Below, piece after piece: positions 6,955 to 14,681 of a stretch of 20,153 bases of DNA (position 1 is the stretch's first letter; each line of letters starts with the position of its first letter). The notes under the pieces were generated by a model. It was not told where the DNA came from, made no database searches, and saw only the letters and a list, made by a program, of their open reading frames with translations. Source of the DNA: Phycisphaerales bacterium (GTDB lineage: Bacteria; Planctomycetota; Phycisphaerae; Phycisphaerales; SM1A02); contig DOVP01000290.1 in assembly GCA_003520025.1 (NCBI GenBank), forward strand, positions 1 through 20,153, written 5' to 3'. A program made the translations under genes and the position numbers.

Positions 6955-8195
6955 GTGTGCTGCCTCGCAGATATCCCGCCAGTCATGATGGCGGTGGCCA
7001 GATGTTCGGAAGTGATCCCCTGAAGTTCGTTGGTGGCCAGATCGACATAGGAAAAATCGGCAAGGCAGCCAGGGGCGATGAGACCGGCGTTGAGACCGAG
7101 CGACGCGGCGCCGGCGATAGTCGCCATGTCCAGAAGTGGACGATCGATGCGCCCATCTCGGTCCACGCACGCGCCGCGGCGACCATCGCGGAGACGCTGC
7201 CCGTATTCACACCAACGCATTTCTTCGATCATGGAGATGCGAGCATTCGAATCGGTGCCGAGACAGATGGATGCGCCGCTTGCACGCATGCCCGTAACAT
7301 CGGCAATGCCGTCGCCGAGATTTGCTTCGGTCAGCGGACACAGACAGACATGCGCCCCTGTGGCAGCGTACTCGGCCATCTCCCGTGGGTCGGTATGGGT
7401 GCAGTGAACGGCCGTCATGTCGGGGCCGGGGCGAAGTCGATCGAGCACCAGGCGCATCGGCGTACAGCCGTGGGCGGCTTGGCAGTCTTCGATTTCAGCG
7501 GGTTGCTCCTCGAGGTGCAGGTGCACGACCAAACCTCGTTGCATTGCCTCTACTCGTAATTCGGCGGCGATGTCGATTGGCACGGCGCGTAGCGAGTGGA
7601 TGACGACACCCATCGATTGCTTGTTGCCCTTGCAGGCTGATTGCACGCGATCAAATGCCTTCCACCATGTCGCAAGATCCACTCCATCGAAACGTGACTG
7701 CGCTCCTGCAAGCGGTTTGTCGAAACCACCGGTGAGATAGCACGCGTGCAGCAGCACGATGCGGATGTCGGCCTCATGGGCTGCTGCAAGCACGGCCTCG
7801 TCGAGCGCAAAGTCAACGCTCGCATCGCTGTGATGGATGTAGTGGAACTCCCCTACGCTCGTGATGCCTGCGGCTCGCATTTCCTGAAAGGCCCGCAGGC
7901 TGTGCTCGTGCGCCGTCTCCGGCGTAAGTGTCTCGACCAGTTCATACATGGCTTCTCGCCATGACCAGAAGTCATCCGCCGGGTTGGTGAAGACCTCGCC
8001 GCGGCCGCGAAGCCCACGCTGAAAAGCGTGGCTGTGAGCATTGACGAATCCCGGAAGCATCGCCACTTCCGGTTCGATCGGAGGGTGATCCGTTCTGCGG
8101 ACATCGATGATGTGTTCCCCCTCCACTTCAATCTCGATGCCTGACTGAAAGTCGCCATCGATCCATGCAAGTCCCGGCCGAATCAACTCACTCAT
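6951..8195 (-). CDS. hutF: Formimidoylglutamate deiminase (HutF)
   Basis: A 414-residue amidohydrolase-superfamily enzyme that turns N-formimidoyl-L-glutamate into N-formyl-L-glutamate and ammonia, in the five-step branch of histidine degradation. Sequence signs are NAHSHAFQR (52-60, His54 and His56 binding Zn), FWSWREAMY (76-84), EFHYIHH (116-122), VIHSLR (198-203), HLHLEEQ (225-231, His227 and Glu230) and LGTDSN (312-317, Asp315). The conserved Arg80, Tyr119, His200 and Arg203 fall where HutF, rather than related deaminases, contacts the substrate carboxylates. The cytosolic TIM-barrel enzyme has usual family length. I chose the ATG at 8195, which overlaps the M20 gene by 8 bp; a TTG nine codons earlier is possible. 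The other histidine-pathway genes are not in the window. Confidence 0.88.
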   Translation of the reverse strand: MSELIRPGLAWIDGDFQSGIEIEVEGEHIIDVRRTDHPPIEPEVAMLPGFVNAHSHAFQRGLRGRGEVFTNPADDFWSWREAMYELVETLTPETAHEHSLRAFQEMRAAGITSVGEFHYIHHSDASVDFALDEAVLAAAHEADIRIVLLHACYLTGGFDKPLAGAQSRFDGVDLATWWKAFDRVQSACKGNKQSMGVVIHSLRAVPIDIAAELRVEAMQRGLVVHLHLEEQPAEIEDCQAAHGCTPMRLVLDRLRPGPDMTAVHCTHTDPREMAEYAATGAHVCLCPLTEANLGDGIADVTGMRASGASICLGTDSNARISMIEEMRWCEYGQRLRDGRRGACVDRDGRIDRPLLDMATIAGAASLGLNAGLIAPGCLADFSYVDLATNELQGITSEHLATAIMTGGISARQHT

Positions 8196-9354
8196 GTCGT
8201 CCCCCACAACGTGCTTGGACAAGTCGCTTCATGTGCTGCCGCGCCATCTCCATATCTGCAATGGGCACGTACTCATCGCTCTGGTGCGCAACGGCGATGT
8301 CGCCGGGGCCAAAAAGCACGCAATCCAGACCGAGTCTCCCAAGATGTCCCCCGTCGCTGCAGTACGACACGCCGATGTCCTGCTGTTGATCGACAAGGGA
8401 ACGACATGCCACATCGATCTCACTGTCCCGCGGTGTGCACATCGGCGGGTTGTCATTGTCGATCTCCAACGACCATTCTGAAGGCCAATGTCCCAACGCC
8501 GAATCGATGGAACCCCGCACTTCATCCAGCAGCATCGCTGCATCCTGGTCGGGCAGTACGCGAAGACCGCAGTCAACCACAGCCTCGCCGGGTATGACAT
8601 TCCACGCTGCACCTGCCCGCACACGAACAGGCGTGAGCACGGGGAACGGAACTTGATCGAACGCGGACGATTCGCCACTCCGCATCTGCTCCAATCGAAG
8701 TCGTTGTTCCTCAATCGCACCGAGTACGAGACACATGCCATCGATTGCATTGACACCGCTGCGTGGCGTCCCGGTGTGCCCAGCCGCCCCCTTCACCGTG
8801 ACCGTGAATTTGAGGTGCCCCTTGTGCAGTCGAACGACCCGCAACGAGGTCGGCTCTCCCACCACACAAGCCTGCGGGAGTGGTGGCAGCTGCTGCCGAT
8901 GCTCGGCAAGCACGCTTGCGCCGATGGAGCCGAGTTCCTCATCACTTGTCAGGATCAACGCCAAAGGTCGATCGAGCTCGCCTGCCTCACAGAGCAGGTT
9001 TGTTGCCAGTGCCACGAAGCCAGTCATGTCACAACTGCCACGTCCATACCAGCGACCATCTCGCTCGCTCAGCATGTGTGGATCGCTGCTCCAGCCATCG
9101 CCAACCGGAACCGTATCGATGTGCCCGGACAAACTCAGGCCGCCCGGCTCATCTACGGGGCCAGCGATCGCAATGAGATTGTCCCGATCCCTGCCCGCGC
9201 CGGGGAGACGCCATACCTCACAGCCTGCTCCTTCAAGCAGATTCCCGACGATATCGAGCGCAGGGCTGCATGACTGTCCGCTGGTCGTATCGATCGCCAT
9301 CAACTCCCTCAGGAGCGATCGATCCGCAGCCAGTGCATCAAGCGGCTCAGCCAT
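8188..9354 (-). CDS. M20-family deacylase, ArgE/acetylornithine deacetylase type
   Basis: A cytosolic 388-residue M20 metallohydrolase, close to the 383 residues of E. coli ArgE. Metal and catalytic residues are present: SGHIDTVP (His78, Asp80), GSCDMTG (bridging Asp109), TSDEE (Glu139 catalytic, Glu140), GEPT (Glu167) and AHQSDEYVP (His357). The lid/dimer domain has GAAGHTGTPRSGVNAI (189-204). Family members remove acyl groups from N-acyl amino acids, and ArgE also takes N-formylmethionine. Its gene is the first of the operon, and its stop overlaps the hutF-like start by 8 bp. This suggests it may deformylate N-formylglutamate after HutF instead of serving arginine synthesis; that is inference. 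A GGGAG sits 12 nt before the ATG. The gene is divergent from the S9 peptidase. Confidence 0.85.
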   Translation of the reverse strand: MAEPLDALAADRSLLRELMAIDTTSGQSCSPALDIVGNLLEGAGCEVWRLPGAGRDRDNLIAIAGPVDEPGGLSLSGHIDTVPVGDGWSSDPHMLSERDGRWYGRGSCDMTGFVALATNLLCEAGELDRPLALILTSDEELGSIGASVLAEHRQQLPPLPQACVVGEPTSLRVVRLHKGHLKFTVTVKGAAGHTGTPRSGVNAIDGMCLVLGAIEEQRLRLEQMRSGESSAFDQVPFPVLTPVRVRAGAAWNVIPGEAVVDCGLRVLPDQDAAMLLDEVRGSIDSALGHWPSEWSLEIDNDNPPMCTPRDSEIDVACRSLVDQQQDIGVSYCSDGGHLGRLGLDCVLFGPGDIAVAHQSDEYVPIADMEMARQHMKRLVQARCGGRHE

Positions 9355-9405
9355 CGGGGCAGGATACTCCCTCGGCTAGTATGAGCCGCCACAAAGGAGA
9401 TCCCC
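9355..9405. promoter_or_regulatory. 51-bp divergent promoter region
   Basis: This short gap separates the M20/hutF operon from the S9 peptidase/btpA operon, so both sets may share control elements. On the plus strand AAGGAG (9394-9399) lies 6 nt before the S9 ATG and is a good Shine-Dalgarno. A TAGTAT (9377-9382) could be a plus-strand -10, but no -35 match is seen at the right distance. Confidence 0.45.
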
Positions 9406-11445
9406 ATGGCCAAACGGCGCACCCCCATCACTCCCGAAGATCTCGAGCAGATTGTCACCCCATCCCAGCCCCAGGTCTCGCCCGACGGGAACACCGTTCT
9501 TTTTTCCCGTCGGCACGCCGGCCCCAAAAATACAGCGGTAACGAATCTCTGGGCGGTCGATATCGACGGCGGTAAGCCACGCATCATGACCAGCGGTGAC
9601 AAGGACGGTCACGGCCGATGGTCTCCTGATGGATCTCAAATCGCATTGATCTCCGGGCGAGATGGCGCAGCGCCACAGATTCGACTGCTCCCAGCTCACG
9701 GAGGTGAATCACGTGCGCTGACATCACTGCCGGAAGGAACGATCAGCGGATTCAAGTGGTCGCCGGATGGCACGCAAATCGCCTTCATGTGGCGAGAGGA
9801 AGACCCAGAGTGGACAGCGCAGGCAAAGAAGGAACGTGAGGCCGCCGGCGGCAGCACGCCGCCCAGGGTGATCACATCCGCCTGGTACAAACTCGACGGG
9901 GACGGCTACTTCCTGCAGCGCCGCTTTGTCCTGAAGGTGATCGATGTCGCCACAGGCAAGATACGAACGCTGTGGGACAAAGACGGCATCGGATTCTTCT
10001 CGTACGACTGGTCTCCGGACAGTCGCACCATTGCCGTAACCACGGTCCGTGGACACAACGCGATCTTCCGTTGGGAGAAAACGGAACTCCGCCTCATCAC
10101 GGTCGCGACCGGCAAGAGCAAGTGCCTTGACTGGCTGCCGAAAGGACCCAAGGACACCGTCACCTGGTCACCGGACGGCAAATGGCTCGCCTGGTCAGGC
10201 CGCGAGGGGGAGGATGGCACGTATGGCACCGACAATCTGGAACTGTGGATCTGCCAGCCGAGCAAGAAGGGTTCGGCCAGATGCATCTCCAACAAAACGG
10301 ACTACTGCCTCATGGCAGCCACGCTTGGCGATACCGCCGAAGTCAACTTTCAAGCTTCGATCCAGTGGACGCCAGACAGCAAGGCGCTGCTTGTTCGCGT
10401 CGGCTGGCATGGTGAAAGCAACATCATGCGTTTCAACCGCAGAGGCGGAGCGCCCACGCCACTGACCAGTGGCCGATGCATCCACGATCCTGAAAATCAG
10501 TCGTCTGACGGCAGCGTACTCACGGTGATGATCGACTCTCCGACTTCACCGCCGGACGTGTACATCATGGATCCGCGACCGGGCAAGGACCACACTCTGA
10601 CACGCCTGACTACATGCAACGCAGAATTGCTGCGAACACGGATGTTTGCCAAGCCCACACGCTACTGGGCGACTGCCGAGGACGGCACGCGAATTGAGAC
10701 CTGGATGCTCAAACCACCGGGCATCAAGAACCCACGCCGCCGTCCTGCTGTGCTACAGATACATGGCGGACCTCACGCGCAATATGGCTATTCCTTCTTT
10801 CACGAGTTCCAGTGCCAAGCCGCCAAGGGCTGGGTCGTGGTCTACTCGAATCCTCGCGGCTCAAAGGGGTATGGACGCGACTTCTGTCACGCAATCCGCG
10901 GAAACTGGGGCAGTGCCGATTGGGTGGACATACGCGCGGTCATCGACTGGATGAAACAACGCCCCGAAATCGACCCGAAGCGCATGGCCATCATGGGTGG
11001 TTCCTATGGTGGCTACATGACCAACTGGGCGATGGGGCATACCAACGAATTCGCCTGCGCCATCACCGACCGATGCGTATCGAACCTGGTGAGTATGGGT
11101 GGCAACAGTGATTTCATCGACAAGCCCGATGGGTACTTCCCCGGGAATTTCTGGAACAAGCCCGAGGCGTTGTGGAACTCGAGTCCCATCCGATTTGCCC
11201 ACAAGTGGAAAACGCCAACGCTGGTCATTCACTCCGAAGGCGACCTTCGCTGCAATATCGAGCAAGCCGAACAGGTGTGGGCGGCGCTGCAACTGCGAAA
11301 GGTGCCGTCACGCTTCGTCCGCTACCCAGAGTCGACCAGCCATGGTTTCAGTCGCGGCGGGCCAAGTGATCTGCGGATTCACCGACTGCACGAGATCCTG
11401 AATTGGCTCGATCGATACATCGGCAGCGGAAAGAAGAAACGATGA
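9406..11445 (+). CDS. S9-family serine peptidase (prolyl oligopeptidase/acylaminoacyl-peptidase type)
   Basis: A 679-residue protein without signal peptide. The N-terminal half is a beta-propeller with repeated WSPDG-like motifs (72-76, 118-122, 202-206, 254-258, 321-325), which limits access of large substrates. The C-terminal alpha/beta-hydrolase domain (about 420-679) has the oxyanion motif HGGPH (453-457), the nucleophile elbow GGSYGGY (531-537, Ser533), Asp613 in HSEGDLR and His646 in STSHGF, the complete catalytic triad. Such enzymes cleave short peptides or release N-acylated residues in the cytosol. Placement next to amino-acid catabolism genes fits peptide recycling. The downstream btpA-like gene starts within its stop codon (ATGA), so both are expected to be cotranslated. 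Confidence 0.92.
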   Translation: MAKRRTPITPEDLEQIVTPSQPQVSPDGNTVLFSRRHAGPKNTAVTNLWAVDIDGGKPRIMTSGDKDGHGRWSPDGSQIALISGRDGAAPQIRLLPAHGGESRALTSLPEGTISGFKWSPDGTQIAFMWREEDPEWTAQAKKEREAAGGSTPPRVITSAWYKLDGDGYFLQRRFVLKVIDVATGKIRTLWDKDGIGFFSYDWSPDSRTIAVTTVRGHNAIFRWEKTELRLITVATGKSKCLDWLPKGPKDTVTWSPDGKWLAWSGREGEDGTYGTDNLELWICQPSKKGSARCISNKTDYCLMAATLGDTAEVNFQASIQWTPDSKALLVRVGWHGESNIMRFNRRGGAPTPLTSGRCIHDPENQSSDGSVLTVMIDSPTSPPDVYIMDPRPGKDHTLTRLTTCNAELLRTRMFAKPTRYWATAEDGTRIETWMLKPPGIKNPRRRPAVLQIHGGPHAQYGYSFFHEFQCQAAKGWVVVYSNPRGSKGYGRDFCHAIRGNWGSADWVDIRAVIDWMKQRPEIDPKRMAIMGGSYGGYMTNWAMGHTNEFACAITDRCVSNLVSMGGNSDFIDKPDGYFPGNFWNKPEALWNSSPIRFAHKWKTPTLVIHSEGDLRCNIEQAEQVWAALQLRKVPSRFVRYPESTSHGFSRGGPSDLRIHRLHEILNWLDRYIGSGKKKR

Positions 11446-12251
11446 GCATCGATCTCTCGGATATTTTCGGGCGAGAGCGGGACATCCTGATCGGCATGGT
11501 GCACGTCCACGCGCTACCGGGCACCCCCGGCAGCAACGCCGAGCCGGACGTCATCGTCTCTCAGGCGGTGGAGGAGGCCCGCATCCTTGCCGAAGCCGGC
11601 TTCGACGCCGTCATGATCGAGAACATGCACGACACGCCGTACATGCTGCGGAATGTCGGACCGGAAATCGTGGCCTGCATGACCGCTGTGACCACCGCCG
11701 TTCGAGCGGCGGTCGATGTCCCTCTGGGTGTCCAGATTCTCGCTGGTGCCAATCAGGCGGCGATGGCCGTCGCCCACGCAACAGGCGCCCAGTTCATTCG
11801 CGCCGAAGGTTTTTGCTTTGCAGCGATTGCCGATGAAGGCATCATGAATGATGCCGACGCTGGTCCCCTGCTGCGATATCGCCGCGCCATCGATGCCGAC
11901 CACATTGCCATCCTCGCGGACATTCGCAAGAAGCACAGCAGCCATTCAATCACAGCGGATCTCTCAATTGCCGACTGGGCGCACGGCGCGGAATTCATGG
12001 GCGCTGATGGAATCATCGTGACCGGCCAAGCGACAGGCGATCCAACCCCCACCGAAGATGTCCTCACCGCAACGGCCGCGACAGGCCTGCCGGTCTTTGC
12101 TGGCAGTGGCATCACGGATGCCTCGATACGGAAGACACTCGATGCTGCGCACGGCGCAATCGTCGGTTCGAGCCTGAAAGAAGGCGGCCACTGGAGAAAC
12201 AAGGTCGATCATCAGCGAGCTACCAACTTGGTTGCTTCTCGCAACTCGTGA
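11442..12251 (+). CDS. BtpA/SgcQ family protein
   Basis: A 269-residue soluble TIM-barrel-like protein of the BtpA family. Characteristic stretches are ILIGMVHVHALPGTPG (18-33), 'EEARILAEAGFDAVMIENM', 'VPLGVQILAGANQAA', 'IRAEGFCFA', 'SITADLSIADWA', 'GADGIIVTGQATG' and 'PVFAGSGIT'. BtpA was described in cyanobacteria as needed for photosystem I stability; homologs in non-photosynthetic bacteria (for example SgcQ) have unknown, probably metabolic roles, and the conserved His, Glu and Asp residues look enzymatic. Photosynthesis should not be inferred here. The ATG at 11442 overlaps the S9 stop by 4 bp; a frame opening 13 codons earlier lies inside the peptidase gene. It converges on kbl with 94 bp between. 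Confidence 0.85.
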   Translation: MSIDLSDIFGRERDILIGMVHVHALPGTPGSNAEPDVIVSQAVEEARILAEAGFDAVMIENMHDTPYMLRNVGPEIVACMTAVTTAVRAAVDVPLGVQILAGANQAAMAVAHATGAQFIRAEGFCFAAIADEGIMNDADAGPLLRYRRAIDADHIAILADIRKKHSSHSITADLSIADWAHGAEFMGADGIIVTGQATGDPTPTEDVLTATAATGLPVFAGSGITDASIRKTLDAAHGAIVGSSLKEGGHWRNKVDHQRATNLVASRNS

Positions 12252-12345
12252 CCGAATCTGATCGGGAAGGGAAGATCTTCTGGTGCTCATCAGTGCCTGG
12301 GGGGCGTGCTAGGAGAAGCAATCAGCCGGACGGCACGTCTGTTGG

Positions 12346-13581
12346 TCAGGCTTTGAACTCCGCCTTGAGCTGCACGAGGTTCTTGACGAGCCGTTCGAGA
12401 TGCTCGTCCTCGTGAGCTGCGCTGATTTGGACGCGGATCCTTGCTTCACCCTCGGGCACGACGGGGTAGCCGAAGCCGATTGCGAACGAACCCATCTCCA
12501 AGAGCCGCTTACTCATCGCGATGGCCTTGGCCGTGTCATGCACAATGATGGGACAGATGGCCGTAGGCGACTCGAGCACATCGAAGCCCGCCTCACGAAT
12601 TCCCGTACGAGCCTTCTCGGTATTCGATCGCAGTCTGGCCACCCGCTCTGGCTCGCGAGCAATAATCTCAATGGCCTTTGCTGCAGATGCCGCGACCGTG
12701 CAAGGAAGCGCGTTGCTAAAAAGAGTCGGCCTCGCCCGCTGGACAATCATCCCCATCGCGGCGCTGGACCCCGCGAGATACCCGCCCGCCCCACCACCGA
12801 GAGCCTTGCCCAGCGTGCCAGTGAAGATGTCGATCTGCGAGGGGTCCATGCCCCAGTACTCGTGCGTGCCGCGACCCGTTTCGCCCATGACGCCTGTGCC
12901 GTGTGAATCGTCGACGACCAGCATCGCGCCGAATTCGTCGCACAACGTCCGCAGGCCCGGCAGGTTTCCCAGATCGCCCTCCATCGAGAAGACGCCGTCA
13001 GTCACCAGCCAAATCACGCCGCTGTCGCCTGCGGTTTCGCGGGCCTTCACGAGCACCTCGCGGCAGTGATCCATATCAGAGTGCTTGAAGACGGCCTTGT
13101 TGACGCCCTTCTTGATGGCAGTCGTCAGTCGCATCGCGTCGATGATGCACGCGTGATTGAGTTCGTCGCTGACGATGACGTCGCCCGGCTCGCACAGCGT
13201 TGCAAAGCATGCCTCGGTCGCGGTCCAGCAGGACACGAAGGTATAGGCTGCTTCGACACCGAGAAATGACGCAATCGTGTGCTCGAGTTGTTCATGGGCG
13301 GCAAAGGTGCCACAGATGAAACGGACCGAAGCAGTGCCGCCCCCCCACTTCCTGAGCCCTTCGATGCCCGCTTCCACAACCTCGGGATGGTTGGCAAGGC
13401 CAAGATAATTGTTCGAGCAAAAACAGTCGACCGTGCCCACGCCGCGGATGTCGATGCTCGGGCCCATCGGGCCTTCGATCATCTGGAGGTGCTTGTACTG
13501 ACCGCCGGCTTCAAGTTCGTCCAGAACCGCGCGGGTTCGCCGGTCAAAGAGCGCGGCGCCTGTTGCATTGGTCGTCGTCAC
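12346..13581 (-). CDS. kbl: Glycine C-acetyltransferase (2-amino-3-ketobutyrate CoA ligase)
   Basis: A 411-residue PLP enzyme of the alpha-oxoamine synthase family that splits 2-amino-3-oxobutyrate with CoA into glycine and acetyl-CoA, the second step of threonine breakdown. Visible motifs are FCSNNYLGLANHPEV (54-68), DELNHACIID (139-148, His143 stacking on PLP), VVDDSHGTG (222-230) and TGTLGKALGG (254-263), with Lys259 as the Schiff-base lysine. Length is near the usual 398. The start is a GTG at 13581 that overlaps the tdh stop as GTGA and has AAGGAG 7 nt upstream. The frame stays open 49 codons upstream, but those residues are unlike the family. Position directly after tdh confirms the threonine role over other oxoamine synthases. 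Confidence 0.93.
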   Translation of the reverse strand: MTTTNATGAALFDRRTRAVLDELEAGGQYKHLQMIEGPMGPSIDIRGVGTVDCFCSNNYLGLANHPEVVEAGIEGLRKWGGGTASVRFICGTFAAHEQLEHTIASFLGVEAAYTFVSCWTATEACFATLCEPGDVIVSDELNHACIIDAMRLTTAIKKGVNKAVFKHSDMDHCREVLVKARETAGDSGVIWLVTDGVFSMEGDLGNLPGLRTLCDEFGAMLVVDDSHGTGVMGETGRGTHEYWGMDPSQIDIFTGTLGKALGGGAGGYLAGSSAAMGMIVQRARPTLFSNALPCTVAASAAKAIEIIAREPERVARLRSNTEKARTGIREAGFDVLESPTAICPIIVHDTAKAIAMSKRLLEMGSFAIGFGYPVVPEGEARIRVQISAAHEDEHLERLVKNLVQLKAEFKA

Positions 13582-14615
13582 GGGGCGGCTCCTTCGGGGG
13601 TCGAGGCGCCTCCGTACCGGGCTCGTACGGTGGGCACGATGTACTCGCTCATCGCCTGCTCCAGATTCCAGCGTGGCTCGTAGCCCCAGTCCTCTCGGGC
13701 TCGCAGGCAGTCCACATCGGCCGGCCATGTATCAACCAGCAACTGCCGGGCTGCGTGCGGCTCGAAGGTGATATCGGCCTCAGGGAAGTGCTGCCGAACG
13801 GCGGTCGCGAATTCGCCGGCCGTCGCCGAGAAAGAGGCGACGTTGTACACGCAGCGGGAGATCACCGGAGCTTCGGCAAGTTTGAGGATCGCCTCGACAC
13901 ACTCGGGCATCATCATCCAGGGCATGCATGTCTCCTCGCGGACGAAGCACACGCAGGATTCACCCCGAGCTGAAGCGTGGATCATCTCAGGCACGTAGTC
14001 GCTGGTCCCGCCGACGGGCAGCGTGTCAGCGGAAATGATGCCCGGAAGCCGAAGACAGCGGAAATCGATGGGTGGGCGTCGATCGCCTCGCGTAATCGAG
14101 CGGTAGTACCGGCCGTAGTAGCGGCCCATGGCCTCGCAGTAGAGTTTGTTCGCCCCGTACATCGTGATCGGCCGCAGGGCCTGGTATTCGCGGATCGGGG
14201 GAAGGTCGTCCTTCTCCCTCGGCTCCACACCGTAAATGGCGATCGTACTCGGGAAGATGAACCGAATCGGCTCGTCATAGGCCTGCGCGTGCTCGGCGGC
14301 GGTACGCAAGAGGTTGAAGGTTCCCTGCACGTTCACTTCGTGGGCCTGCTCGGGAGCCCGCTCGGCGGAGGTACTCAGCAGGGCCGCCAGATGCATCACC
14401 TCATTGACCCGGTGCAGCGAAATCACATGCTCGATGAAGGCTCGATCGCAGATGTCGCCCACGTGGACCGAATCAACCTTGTGCTGGAGTTCCTCAGGGA
14501 TTTCCCGAAGATCCATCGCGATCAGACGAACGCCGGGCTGCCCGGAGAGGGCGTGAATCAAGCCGTGGCCAATCTCACCCGCGGCGCCGGTAATAAGGAT
14601 GGTTCGGTCGGACAT
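13578..14615 (-). CDS. tdh: L-threonine 3-dehydrogenase, SDR (epimerase-like) type
   Basis: A 345-residue extended SDR enzyme that oxidises L-threonine with NAD+ to 2-amino-3-oxobutyrate, the substrate of the adjacent Kbl. It has the Rossmann motif GAAGEIG (10-16), 'HLAALLS' (75-81), PST (122-124) and the catalytic YGANK (Tyr153, Lys157). The C-terminal WPADVDCLRAREDWGY (297-312) resembles the 'SWP...D...AR.DWG' block of epimerase-like threonine dehydrogenases, and not the zinc medium-chain Tdh of E. coli. The product is cytosolic. The ATG at 14615 has AAGGAG 7 nt upstream; the frame is open to 14879, but that stretch lies across the rlmN start. A UDP-sugar epimerase is the main alternative, made unlikely by the coupling to kbl. 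Confidence 0.88.
   Translation of the reverse strand: MSDRTILITGAAGEIGHGLIHALSGQPGVRLIAMDLREIPEELQHKVDSVHVGDICDRAFIEHVISLHRVNEVMHLAALLSTSAERAPEQAHEVNVQGTFNLLRTAAEHAQAYDEPIRFIFPSTIAIYGVEPREKDDLPPIREYQALRPITMYGANKLYCEAMGRYYGRYYRSITRGDRRPPIDFRCLRLPGIISADTLPVGGTSDYVPEMIHASARGESCVCFVREETCMPWMMMPECVEAILKLAEAPVISRCVYNVASFSATAGEFATAVRQHFPEADITFEPHAARQLLVDTWPADVDCLRAREDWGYEPRWNLEQAMSEYIVPTVRARYGGASTPEGAAP
13589..13594 (-). promoter_or_regulatory. Shine-Dalgarno deciding the GTG start of kbl
   Basis: AAGGAG on the minus strand lies 7 nt before the GTG at 13581, inside the 3' end of tdh. It supports the GTG start and shows kbl has its own initiation site in addition to coupling through the GTGA overlap. 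Confidence 0.6.
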
Positions 14616-14681
14616 CGGCAGACTCCTTCTTTCCTCAGGAAGCGCATAGTGTACCGCCGGCAGAAGTGCTATCTTCCCTCC
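14616..14681. promoter_or_regulatory. 66-bp divergent region between tdh and rlmN
   Basis: For tdh, AAGGAG lies at 14623-14628 and TACACT (minus strand, 14648-14653) is a possible -10, though no -35 is clear. For rlmN, TATCTT (14670-14675) ends 6 nt before the ATG at 14682, and no Shine-Dalgarno is seen. If TATCTT is the -10, the rlmN mRNA would be leaderless. Both operons would share this small region. Confidence 0.4.

Noticed and set aside
5941..7023. Plus-strand 360-codon ORF antisense to the metallopeptidase gene
   Set aside because: It has no motif, while the opposite strand has a lipobox, HExxH and a coupled start.
12271..12280. GAAGATCTTC palindrome between btpA and kbl as a terminator
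   Set aside because: It is a loopless 10-bp palindrome without a T-run on either strand; no convincing terminator was found in this convergent gap.
13977..14681. Upstream extension of the rlmN frame (235 codons)
   Set aside because: It is antisense to tdh, and RlmN-like sequence begins only near the ATG at 14682.
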